Below, piece by piece: positions 1 to 7,180 of a stretch of DNA of 8,819 nucleotides. Source of the stretch: Actinomycetota bacterium (GTDB lineage Bacteria > Actinomycetota > Acidimicrobiia > IMCC26256); contig WLHA01000031.1 in the NCBI GenBank assembly GCA_009702955.1, positions 1 to 8,819 of the forward strand. The letters run 5' to 3'. Made by a program: the position numbers and the translations under genes. The notes beneath the pieces were generated by a model, which saw nothing but the letters and a program-made list of their open reading frames with translations, did no database searches and had not been told where the DNA came from. Every line of letters starts with the position of its first letter. Positions within the stretch are counted from its first letter, which is position 1.

Positions 1-2
1 AT

Positions 3-536
3 GACGCCATTGGATGTGAAGTGCTCCACGTCCACCCACTCCAAATTGAGACGCTATCGATCGCTCCAACAACAACGGAGATCAAATCTCTAACTAAACC
101 ACCGCTCTTCACTGCTATTGCAGATATCGCACAGCCCGGGTACTTGAGTGAGCAAACTCCGCGCCACCCGGCTCGCTGCGTCATGGACGTCAAGCGCTCC
201 GTACCACCAGGCGGGGTCGTAGTAGTTGAGCCTGGCCTCCTGGGGCTCTGGTTCGCTCGAACCTTCCCAACCGAGACTCCGGGGACAATCATTGTTCCGG
301 CATGGAGCAAGCCAGGGGCAGCCGCTGCCATTGGCCTAATCGCAGCTATTCACGGCCGTCATGCAACTGTGATTACCAGTTCCCCAATGGACGAAATAAC
401 CGCTGCAATTCAAGAGATGGGCACCCAGATTGAGGCTCCCGTAAAAATTGAGCAGTGGGGGCCTACAGATATCGACCTCTCCAAAACGCAATCGCTGATC
501 GCAGTGGCTGGGGAGGTACTAGCGTGGAAAACTTGA
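3..536 (+). CDS. C-terminal part of a degenerate TPP-dependent (acetolactate synthase-like) enzyme, 5' end outside the window
   Basis: The reading frame is open to the left edge, so the true start lies outside; an internal GTG at 21 is not needed. The visible residues fit the end of the central domain and the start of the C-terminal domain of thiamine-diphosphate enzymes such as acetolactate synthase or pyruvate oxidase. A strand rich in VVVVEPG, then LWFARTFP, then WSKPGAAAAIGLIAAIHGRHATVI matches the family pattern of an acidic/glycine turn, WxAR, and the glycine/alanine helix before the cofactor loop. The family's GDG...NN magnesium/TPP motif should follow, but here it reads SSP, with WG after PVKIEQ. 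The protein also stops soon afterwards, although such enzymes usually continue by well over 100 residues. It may be a cofactor-free paralogue, one half of a split enzyme, or a decaying gene. The family call rests on pattern matching by eye and is only moderately sure. The gene overlaps the next one by 13 bases, so the two are probably co-transcribed. Confidence 0.5.
   Translation, partial: DAIGCEVLHVHPLQIETLSIAPTTTEIKSLTKPPLFTAIADIAQPGYLSEQTPRHPARCVMDVKRSVPPGGVVVVEPGLLGLWFARTFPTETPGTIIVPAWSKPGAAAAIGLIAAIHGRHATVITSSPMDEITAAIQEMGTQIEAPVKIEQWGPTDIDLSKTQSLIAVAGEVLAWKT
512..516 (+). promoter_or_regulatory. Ribosome-binding site deciding the GGDEF-EAL start
   Basis: GGAGG lies seven bases before the GTG at 524 and inside the end of the upstream coding region. 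An earlier in-frame GTG at 455 has no comparable purine run, so 524 is the preferred start. Confidence 0.7.
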
Positions 537-2635
537 GCGAACCGACGCCTCAGATTATTGACAGCAACTCAAGCTCGTTTCTTGAGCAACTTCTAAGCCA
601 CTCATCAGATGCTGCGATTGTGGTGCATCCGAATTACGGCGTTATCTACGCAAGCCCGGCGATAGCTGATGTTCTAGGAATATCTCCCGAGGCCTTTATC
701 GGACGAATGGCCGCGGATTGGATTCACCCTGACGACGTAGGGTCAATGCTCGAGTATCGCGAGGCCGCCGAGAATTCTGGCCATGCAGGACCAATTATCA
801 TCCGTGGCCTCCACGAAGACCAGACTTGGAGATTCTTCGAGGCTGAGTGGTGGCGGCCAGATCTCGTCGATTTTGCTGGTGGCACAATCCTCCACTTTCG
901 CGATGTATCCGTTAGAGAACAAGCGCGTGCCGAGGCTGCACGGAGCGAGGCAAGACTAGGAGCTCTGCTCTTAGAGGCCTCCGATGTAGTTATGGTGATC
1001 GGTAGGGACGGACAGAACCTCACTTACGTAAGCCCATCCATCGAACGTGTCATGGGCTGGAGCGCCAAATTGGCCTCCGAGCTCACATGGCGACAGGTCA
1101 TTCATCCTGATCACCTACAACGCTGGATTGATGCAGTCACCGAGGTCGCCGAAGACCCCGAGGGTAGGCGCCAAATCGAATTGAAGGGACTACATAAAGA
1201 CGGAACATGGAGATGGCTAGACGCCTCAATTCTGAATAGGTTCGAGGACCCGCTAATAGAGGGAGTCATTCTCCACTTTCATGATGTAACTCCGAGGCAC
1301 TTGGCAGAGCAAGAACTAGCGCGACGGTCGCTTCACGACAGCCTCACTGCGCTCCCAAACAGGGTCTTGTTTGTAGATCGTTTGGAGTCAGCGCTAAATC
1401 GGAGTCAGCGATCCGGCGGGCTCGTCGCACTTCTCTACTGCGACCTCGACCGTTTTAAGCATGTAAACGACACCATCGGGCATGGTGGAGCAGACCTCCT
1501 CCTCTGCGAGGTAGCTCGTCGCATGGAGGTAGCGATTCGTGCGGGAGACTCCTTGGCGCGGCTCCACGGAGACGAGTTTGTTATCTGTGCAGACGAGATT
1601 GATTCATGGGAAGAGGCTCGAATTCTCGCGGATCGCCTGCGCCGCGATCTTTCAAAGCCGTTTAATCACAACGGCCGGGACCTACACCTAACGGTAAGTA
1701 TCGGGATTGCAATCTCCTCTAACGACAATCCATACTCGGCAAGCGATCTGCTTGAGAACGCCGACTCTGCGATGTTTGTTGCGAAGAAGGACGGGCGAGA
1801 CCGTATTGCTTTTTACAATGAGGCCGTACGCTCGCTTGAACTCTCAGAGCTAGCGATTCGAGACGCACTCCGTGGCGCTATTGAGAACGACCAACTCGTG
1901 CTTCATTACCAGCCCATCTACGACCTCCTTTCGGGAGCTGTACTAGGGACCGAGGCCCTTGTCCGCTGGCAGCACCCTGTACGCGGGCTGCTACAACCTG
2001 GCGACTTCATCCCTGTAGCAGAGGAGTCAGGTTTCATTGTCGCCCTCGGAGCATGGGTAATCGAGCGCGCTATGCAACAGGCTAAAGCTTGGGGATTCGG
2101 AACAACGAGGCAGGCCAAGATGTGGATAAATGTCTCTGCTCTCCAGCTCGAACGGATTGATATTGTCGACGAGATAACCAATCTATTGTCGAGCGTTGAG
2201 ATCCCGTCTCATGCAATTGGACTCGAGATAACAGAGACCGCACTCATAGATGCACAGCCAGAGATAGATACGAGGCTCCGCATTTTGCGAGACCTTGGTT
2301 ACTCGATCGCAATCGACGATTTTGGAACCGGCTACTCCTCTTTGTTGTACCTGCGTAGATACTCTGCTGACACCTTAAAGATTGACCAGGCATTCGTATC
2401 TGGTCTCGGCATAAGTAGAGATGACACTGCGATCGTGTCTTCGCTTAGGAGCCTCGCTGCGATGCTCGAGCTCCGCGTTGTGGCTGAAGGGGTTGAGACC
2501 CAAGATCAGCTCCAAGCGCTGCGCGCCATGGGATGCGAGAGCGCAAGCGGTTATCTTCTTGCAAGGCCAGCCGAACCATCTGCGATCACAAAGATTCTTG
2601 ATACGCCAATACAACTCATTCGCGAATCTTCTTAA
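524..2635 (+). CDS. PAS-PAS-GGDEF-EAL cyclic di-GMP cyclase/phosphodiesterase
   Basis: This 703-residue signalling protein has no visible signal peptide or membrane segment, so it is probably cytosolic. Two PAS sensor domains (about 15-130 and 146-256) each contain an IHPD motif and end in LHF(R/H)DV. A GGDEF domain follows (about 270-430), with HDSLTALPNR, DLDRFK at 307-312 (D307 as the likely metal ligand), an intact I-site RAGD at 339-342, and an altered signature HGDEF at 348-352. The EAL domain (about 440-695) keeps EAL at 477-479, N536, E568, D598-D599, K619 and E655. These match the metal-binding and catalytic residues known from RocR-type phosphodiesterases, with nearly the same spacing. 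Hydrolysis of c-di-GMP is therefore likely, whereas synthesis is uncertain because the first glycine of GGDEF is histidine. The GTG start at 524 has GGAGG upstream and overlaps the preceding gene. The ligands of the PAS domains cannot be told. Confidence 0.95.
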   Translation: MENLSEPTPQIIDSNSSSFLEQLLSHSSDAAIVVHPNYGVIYASPAIADVLGISPEAFIGRMAADWIHPDDVGSMLEYREAAENSGHAGPIIIRGLHEDQTWRFFEAEWWRPDLVDFAGGTILHFRDVSVREQARAEAARSEARLGALLLEASDVVMVIGRDGQNLTYVSPSIERVMGWSAKLASELTWRQVIHPDHLQRWIDAVTEVAEDPEGRRQIELKGLHKDGTWRWLDASILNRFEDPLIEGVILHFHDVTPRHLAEQELARRSLHDSLTALPNRVLFVDRLESALNRSQRSGGLVALLYCDLDRFKHVNDTIGHGGADLLLCEVARRMEVAIRAGDSLARLHGDEFVICADEIDSWEEARILADRLRRDLSKPFNHNGRDLHLTVSIGIAISSNDNPYSASDLLENADSAMFVAKKDGRDRIAFYNEAVRSLELSELAIRDALRGAIENDQLVLHYQPIYDLLSGAVLGTEALVRWQHPVRGLLQPGDFIPVAEESGFIVALGAWVIERAMQQAKAWGFGTTRQAKMWINVSALQLERIDIVDEITNLLSSVEIPSHAIGLEITETALIDAQPEIDTRLRILRDLGYSIAIDDFGTGYSSLLYLRRYSADTLKIDQAFVSGLGISRDDTAIVSSLRSLAAMLELRVVAEGVETQDQLQALRAMGCESASGYLLARPAEPSAITKILDTPIQLIRESS

Positions 2636-2649
2636 AGTTCTTTAACTTC

Positions 2650-4212
2650 TTAGAGAAGGCGCATCGTCGATCGGAGCGCTGAAATGAGTTCGTTAGGAGC
2701 TATAACGCTGTCATAGAGAAGTTGCTCGGCTCCGTCTACCGCTCCCCCAAACTCTGTATGTGCAAGCACTGCCGCGGAGTCTCCAGAGTTTCGAACTGCT
2801 TCGCTCGCTGTCTCTGCAGGGAACTCGCCAAGGCGTGCTCCCGGTAATGCGAGCGTGCAGATTTGGCCCCCAAATGGAGCGAGCCCCATCAAAGCCGAGA
2901 TATCTCCGTACGATCGCCTAAGCGTTACGTGAATGGTGCTTCTAGTAAATCGACGCTGCGCCGAGAGGAGCACTTGGGCGGCACTCAACACTCCGGAGGC
3001 TTCTGCCTCGATCCCGACGGCCAGCCCGGGCGAATCGGCGAGCAGCAGCACAGGCGTATTGGATTCTGACGCAAACTCAAGTGCCCCCGCAGCGGCATAA
3101 GCGCCATCGCTCTCGAGGAGGCCATCGAGAAATGCAGGCTGATTAGCGATCACAACCAACTCACACCCAAAGAACAAGAGTCGGGCCGTGACTACAGAAC
3201 CAGTGTTAGAGAAGACCTCGAGTGTGTCATCGTCAGCGATCTCCTCAATAAGGGAGAGAACATTCCACTGAGTTACCGAATCCGCAGGGACTATCTTGCG
3301 TATATCCACATCGCTGCGTTTCTTTCGATTGAGAGGTAACTCTCTTGGCCCTAAACGGATACTGCCGTCTGGGGAGTCGCCGACGTTCTCTTCTCGCACT
3401 GGCAACGATCCAAAAAACTCGATTAACTCTGCGATTGCGCCTTGATCGTCGCTGGCAACAAAGTCGATAATCCCCTCATAGTTAGCGGCATTAGTTGGGA
3501 GGTTGCTGCTAGTTGCCTCAGAACTTCGCGGTCCTCGGCTATGCACCTGCACGCCTCCGAGCTCGTGCGCGGATACATCCATCCCCGTTAACGCATGAAC
3601 TAAAGGTGGGCCCGCCCCGAATAGTGCAGCTCCTTCGACCATAACAAGATGGTCGGCGAAGGTAGCGGTAATCGCTCCGTGACCAGCACAGGTACCCATT
3701 ACTCCGACGATGATCGGGGAGGAGCCTTTTACTGCAGCGAGAGCGGATAAATCGTCTGGTATGAAGAGGGTGCGATCGTTTGGGTGACGCGTACGCATCC
3801 CTGCTCCATCTAGCAATAGCACCAGCGGCAAGCCAGTTCTTCTCGCTAGGTCAAAGAGCCTCAATCTCTTCGCGAGCGTCCCGACCCCAATGGTTCCACC
3901 CATTACGGTTGCATCCTCAGCGCCAACAAGCAGCGCGCGGCCGTTGATGGTTCCGTGGCCCATCACGAATGCGTCTGCAGGGGCTACCGGCAGAGCACCG
4001 CGCTGAATTGAACCTACGAAAGCACCAATTTCGCAGAATGAACCTGCATCGAGGAGCATCTCAAGACGCTCGCGCGCAGTGAGTCTTCCTTTGGCGTGCT
4101 GGGCAAGAACACGCTGCTCCCCGCCCATCTCCAGCACAAGTCCTCTGCGGGCCTCTAGATCGTTAATCAGAGATTCCCACTCATCACTCCGTGAGGCCCG
4201 AGACTTCTCCAC
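2650..4212 (-). CDS. Divergent acyl-CoA carboxylase carboxyltransferase (beta) subunit
   Basis: The 520 residues match the length and two-domain crotonase-like layout of PccB/AccD-type carboxyltransferases, which move CO2 between carboxybiotin and an acyl-CoA. Visible anchors are KGRLTARERLEMLLD (41-55), GTCAGHGAITATFADHLVMV (173-192), LTGMDVSAHELGG (208-220), VIANQPAFLDG (354-364) and ADSPGLAVGIEAEASG (392-407). Several normally conserved sites differ. The N-domain oxyanion GG is G177-H178; the C-domain YGGAYD is YGDISA (435-440), changing the second oxyanion pair and the acyl-specificity position; and the usual HxxSGvaH after ELGG is lost. No biotin carboxylase or biotin carrier gene is in the window. 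It may be a decarboxylase-type or biotin-independent relative, or use a subunit encoded elsewhere. The GTG start lies three bases after the stop of the upstream dehydrogenase with no clear Shine-Dalgarno, so translation is probably coupled. An ATG at codon 29 would remove family-typical N-terminal sequence. Confidence 0.85.
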   Translation of the reverse strand: MEKSRASRSDEWESLINDLEARRGLVLEMGGEQRVLAQHAKGRLTARERLEMLLDAGSFCEIGAFVGSIQRGALPVAPADAFVMGHGTINGRALLVGAEDATVMGGTIGVGTLAKRLRLFDLARRTGLPLVLLLDGAGMRTRHPNDRTLFIPDDLSALAAVKGSSPIIVGVMGTCAGHGAITATFADHLVMVEGAALFGAGPPLVHALTGMDVSAHELGGVQVHSRGPRSSEATSSNLPTNAANYEGIIDFVASDDQGAIAELIEFFGSLPVREENVGDSPDGSIRLGPRELPLNRKKRSDVDIRKIVPADSVTQWNVLSLIEEIADDDTLEVFSNTGSVVTARLLFFGCELVVIANQPAFLDGLLESDGAYAAAGALEFASESNTPVLLLADSPGLAVGIEAEASGVLSAAQVLLSAQRRFTRSTIHVTLRRSYGDISALMGLAPFGGQICTLALPGARLGEFPAETASEAVRNSGDSAAVLAHTEFGGAVDGAEQLLYDSVIAPNELISALRSTMRLL

Positions 4213-4215
4213 TTG

Positions 4216-5142
4216 TTAGCGCTGCGAACGATCTGCCGGAGGAAGAATCTCAGCGACTGCATCAGCATGTGAATCTGCCGAGCCAAAACGGGTCTCTAAT
4301 ATCCAAGCACGCTTCAAATAAAGGTGAACATCAACTTCCCATGTGAACCCCATGCCACCATAAACTTGTGTTGCAGTTCGGCCGTTCATAATCGCAGCCT
4401 CCCCCGCAACAATCTTCGCTCCGTGTAGCGAACGCATCTCGTCTCCGGTACTCGGATCATCCATGATGCATGCTGCTGCCTGTACTGCTGCGCGCGCTAC
4501 CTCCGCCTTCACAGCCATCTCCGCACACATGTGCTTCACGGCCTGGAAAGACCCAATAGGGCGGCCAAATTGCTCTCGTGTCATTGCATATCCGACCGAC
4601 ATATCAACTAGAGCGGCGGAGAGCCCGACCTGCTGGGCAGCGGTTAGAAGCGTCAACTCATTAAGCAGTCTCGAAGCCTCGCTCGCTGTTCCCACTAACT
4701 CGCCGGCAGGGAGCGACTCGACTCTATGAGCAGGGGTTAACGGATCAAGCGGCCAATCAGCCTCCGCTCCGACAAGACTCGCCGCGGGAATCTCTCTAAT
4801 CCCATCATCACCAATTGTTAAGAGACGATCTAATGAAGCGAGATGCTCGACCCACACTGCATCTCCACCTCGCCCCTCAATGACATCGACCACCGCATCT
4901 GCACCAGCCGAGCCGACGAGTGGGCCAGGAACGCAAGCACGCCCAAGCTCTTCGTAGACAACAACCGAGTCCGCCCAGGAGAAACCGTCAGCCCTAAGTG
5001 AGAAGACTCCAGCCTCTGATAGTTCGTCGAACATCGAACGGTCAAAGCCCTCGCGGACTCTCTCCATAGAGAATCGGCCCTCTAGGTGACTCCGAATGCC
5101 GTCGCGCAGAGCTACCTGATCATCTGTTAAATCAAAGTTCAT
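4216..5142 (-). CDS. Small acyl-CoA dehydrogenase subunit (FadE, heteromeric type)
   Basis: The protein has 308 residues, compared with about 380 for a complete acyl-CoA dehydrogenase. The C-terminal helical domain is well kept: YAMTREQFGRPIGSFQAVKH (185-204), in which the R-QFG and FQAVKH residues normally contact FAD, and QVYGGMGFTWEVDVHLYLKRA (259-279). The middle strand domain is shortened, and the flavin/substrate motif SEPxAGSD is absent. Short subunits of this kind in actinobacteria pair with a full-length partner to form alpha2beta2 enzymes that oxidise steroid side-chain CoA esters (ChsE1-ChsE2, ChsE4-ChsE5). Its partner here is the gene just upstream, with an ATGA overlap of stop and start. 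The start is supported by AAGGAG eight bases upstream. The heteromer is inferred from gene order and length; the substrate is unknown. Confidence 0.88.
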   Translation of the reverse strand: MNFDLTDDQVALRDGIRSHLEGRFSMERVREGFDRSMFDELSEAGVFSLRADGFSWADSVVVYEELGRACVPGPLVGSAGADAVVDVIEGRGGDAVWVEHLASLDRLLTIGDDGIREIPAASLVGAEADWPLDPLTPAHRVESLPAGELVGTASEASRLLNELTLLTAAQQVGLSAALVDMSVGYAMTREQFGRPIGSFQAVKHMCAEMAVKAEVARAAVQAAACIMDDPSTGDEMRSLHGAKIVAGEAAIMNGRTATQVYGGMGFTWEVDVHLYLKRAWILETRFGSADSHADAVAEILPPADRSQR

Positions 5143-6284
5143 GGGCGCGGCTCCTTCGGTAGGCCAAGCACGCGTTCGCCAATGATGTTCTTCTGAATCT
5201 GAGATGTACCCGCAGCAATCGTAAGCGCCAATGTACGCAGCCTCTCCTCGACAAACTCGCCAACAGCATCGACCGCTAATACATCACGCTCCAACACTTT
5301 CATTGACAACTCTCCGAGACGCTGACGGAGTTCGGAGTATGCGTACTTGATCATCATTGAGCCTGGGCCCATGACCCCGGTGCGCGCGGCCTGGGTGATG
5401 TTGCGTTTGGTGAGAGCCCAGATCCCATCCATCTCCGCGGCAAGGTGCCCGAGTTCTCGACGGTAAGCAGGGTCAGTGACGTAAGGAGATAGGTCATCAA
5501 TGAGGCGAAGCGCATCGACCATCTCGCTAACGAACGCAGTTCCGCGCTCAAATGAGAGCGTCACATTAGTAACACGCCAGCCATCGTTCTCAGCGCCGAT
5601 TCGACATGAGACTGGAACCCTGACCTCGTCGAGAAATAACTCGGCGAATTCGCTAGATCCAAGAACAGTCTTGAGCGGGCGAATCTCAATACCTGGAAGA
5701 TCCATTGGAAGCATTAACCAGGTAATCCCCTTGTGCTTTGGAGCATCCGGGTCTGTGCGCACAAGCAACTCGCCGTAATCCCCGATCTGTCCGTATGAGC
5801 ACCAGATCTTCTGCCCTGTGACTACGTAGTGGTCTCCGTCCAATACAGCCTTGGTGCGAACTGCGGCTAAGTCTGAGCCTGCTTGCGGCTCACTAAATCC
5901 TTGGCACCAAACCTCATCGCCACGCAGGATCTTGGAGAGGTGATCCGTTTTCTGAGCCTCGGTTCCTTCAGCGATGATTGTTGGACCCGCGTGCAGGAGC
6001 CCAACAAAGTTGACTCCAACATAAGGAGCACGCGCACGCGTTGTCTCCTCAAGAAAGACTAAGTGTTGGCTTGGTGTAGCGCCTTGCCCGCCGAACTCTT
6101 TTGGCCAATTGATCCCTGCATAACCAGCGTCGAATAGGCGGCGCTGCCAATCGGTATCCCATCCCCGTCGAGCGCTCCAGTCATCACGAGGTGGCTGCTC
6201 GGGAAGCTTTGGTAACTCGCTCGAGAGCCACTCTCGGAGTCTTGCTCTAAACGCTTCATCAACATCGGAGTATCTAAGGTCCAT
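5139..6284 (-). CDS. Large acyl-CoA dehydrogenase subunit (FadE type)
   Basis: This 381-residue acyl-CoA dehydrogenase introduces an alpha,beta double bond in an acyl-CoA with FAD as cofactor. The N-terminal helical domain contains GYAGINWPKEFGGQG (54-68). The flavin/substrate segment is WCQGFSEPQAGSDLAAVRT (126-144), followed by VTGQKIWCSYG (155-165). The usual C-terminal YEGT, which carries the catalytic glutamate in medium-chain enzymes, reads AAGT (357-360), within AGTSQIQKNIIGERVLGLPKE. A likely replacement base is E246 in TLSFERGT, the position used in isovaleryl-CoA dehydrogenase and, from memory, in the actinobacterial steroid enzyme ChsE4. This points to a branched or bulky substrate and to pairing with the small subunit next to it. 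An AGGA about ten bases before the ATG could serve as ribosome-binding site. The gene lies 24 bases after the phosphatase stop in the same operon. Confidence 0.93.
   Translation of the reverse strand: MDLRYSDVDEAFRARLREWLSSELPKLPEQPPRDDWSARRGWDTDWQRRLFDAGYAGINWPKEFGGQGATPSQHLVFLEETTRARAPYVGVNFVGLLHAGPTIIAEGTEAQKTDHLSKILRGDEVWCQGFSEPQAGSDLAAVRTKAVLDGDHYVVTGQKIWCSYGQIGDYGELLVRTDPDAPKHKGITWLMLPMDLPGIEIRPLKTVLGSSEFAELFLDEVRVPVSCRIGAENDGWRVTNVTLSFERGTAFVSEMVDALRLIDDLSPYVTDPAYRRELGHLAAEMDGIWALTKRNITQAARTGVMGPGSMMIKYAYSELRQRLGELSMKVLERDVLAVDAVGEFVEERLRTLALTIAAGTSQIQKNIIGERVLGLPKEPRP
5151..5156 (-). promoter_or_regulatory. Ribosome-binding site for the small acyl-CoA dehydrogenase
   Basis: AAGGAG on the minus strand lies within the last codons of the large dehydrogenase gene, eight bases before the ATG at 5142. 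It supports translation of both subunits from one message through the ATGA overlap. Confidence 0.7.
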
Positions 6285-6308
6285 TAAAACTGCATCCTAA
6301 GGTCGGCG

Positions 6309-7139
6309 TTAGGCCAGTGTCGGCTCGACGAGTGCGCTACGGAGACTCGCAATCACGCCGGGGTCTATCCCTGCTGCTAGCAGGTATGCCTCAGCTCCAC
6401 CATGGCGAGCCTTGAACTCAGTGAAGAGACTGATCAAAATCTCCTCTGTTGGGAAGAGAGTTTGAGCCTCTATCTCTGCATCTCTACCATCGATCTCTGC
6501 CGCCACACGATGCCGATCGATCATCGTCGGCATGCGGTCATTGGTTAGGAGAAAATCGTGGATGATCAGATCTCTCTCGACGCCGCACAGTTCAAGCACT
6601 AAAGCTCCGATTAATCCGGTGCGGTCCTTACCGGCAGCACAGTGAAATACAACTGGCTGTCGCTGAGCATCCGATAGCGCCTCAACCGCAGCCGCAAATC
6701 TCTGGGGGAATGTCTCGAGCATGTAGAGATAGATGAGATCGAGTGACAGTGGGGCTTCTCTAAGCGCCACCTCAGGGCTCTGACCCTCAGGATTGTCTTT
6801 TGATTTAGGGCCACGCGTCTCATCGACAATCGGTTGGTGAATGATCTCGACACCACATGCCTCGAGATCCGATTGCCCATGGCGCTCTATCTCAGGCCCC
6901 GATCGAAGATCGACAACCCGACGCAGCCCCACTTTGGTCACCAAGAACTCAAGGTCTCCATCTGTGAGCATCGCGAGCGAATCGCTTCGGAAGAGAACTC
7001 CCATGCGGACCGAACCGCCTGTGGCGATTGGCAATCCACCAAGATCGCGAAAATTCGCAGGGCCCTCTAAATCGACCCATCGCCCCTCGCTGCTCGCATT
7101 TAGATTTGCACTCGATGAGGCCAAACCAGACTCCTCCAC
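6309..7139 (-). CDS. PtpB-like protein-tyrosine/lipid phosphatase
   Basis: The product is 276 residues with the signature of the Y_phosphatase3 family, which includes mycobacterial PtpB. NFRDLGG lies at 29-35, VVDLRSGPEIERHG at 75-88, and the active-site P-loop HCAAGKDRTG at 166-175, with nucleophile C167 and phosphate-binding R173. The lysine and aspartate inside the loop (K171, D172) are typical of the PtpB group and link it to dual protein and phosphoinositide phosphatases. No signal peptide is visible. The target cannot be told; the gene sits between metabolic genes of a probable CoA-ester pathway, 41 bases after the amidohydrolase. The start is uncertain. GTG at 7139 lacks a close ribosome-binding site, while a TTG at 7124 has GGAGGAG six bases upstream and would give 271 residues, still including all motifs. 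Confidence 0.92.
   Translation of the reverse strand: MEESGLASSSANLNASSEGRWVDLEGPANFRDLGGLPIATGGSVRMGVLFRSDSLAMLTDGDLEFLVTKVGLRRVVDLRSGPEIERHGQSDLEACGVEIIHQPIVDETRGPKSKDNPEGQSPEVALREAPLSLDLIYLYMLETFPQRFAAAVEALSDAQRQPVVFHCAAGKDRTGLIGALVLELCGVERDLIIHDFLLTNDRMPTMIDRHRVAAEIDGRDAEIEAQTLFPTEEILISLFTEFKARHGGAEAYLLAAGIDPGVIASLRSALVEPTLA
7131..7137 (-). promoter_or_regulatory. Possible ribosome-binding site favouring a TTG start at 7124 for the phosphatase
   Basis: GGAGGAG on the minus strand begins within the nominal GTG start codon and ends six bases before an in-frame TTG at 7124-7122. This is a near-ideal Shine-Dalgarno placement, so the shorter protein may be the real one. The run could also simply be codons for Glu-Glu. 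Confidence 0.4.
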
Positions 7140-7180
7140 AGGCTTAAATTGAAGACTCTCGCCACTAACAGAAGTGACGG

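Noticed and set aside
455..523. GTG at 455 as the start of the GGDEF-EAL gene
   Set aside because: It would overlap the upstream gene by 82 bases and has no ribosome-binding site, while GTG 524 has GGAGG at seven bases.
2375..2645. Open frames overlapping the 3' end of the EAL domain on both strands
   Set aside because: The EAL motifs clearly assign the coding frame, and the alternatives have unlikely composition and no start signals.
2632..2658. Small inverted repeats between the convergent stops: TTAAAG-TT-CTTTAA (2632-2645) and CTTCT-TAG-AGAAG (2646-2658), as a bidirectional terminator
   Set aside because: The stems are short and AT-rich, the first has only a two-base loop, and neither is followed by a T run on either strand.
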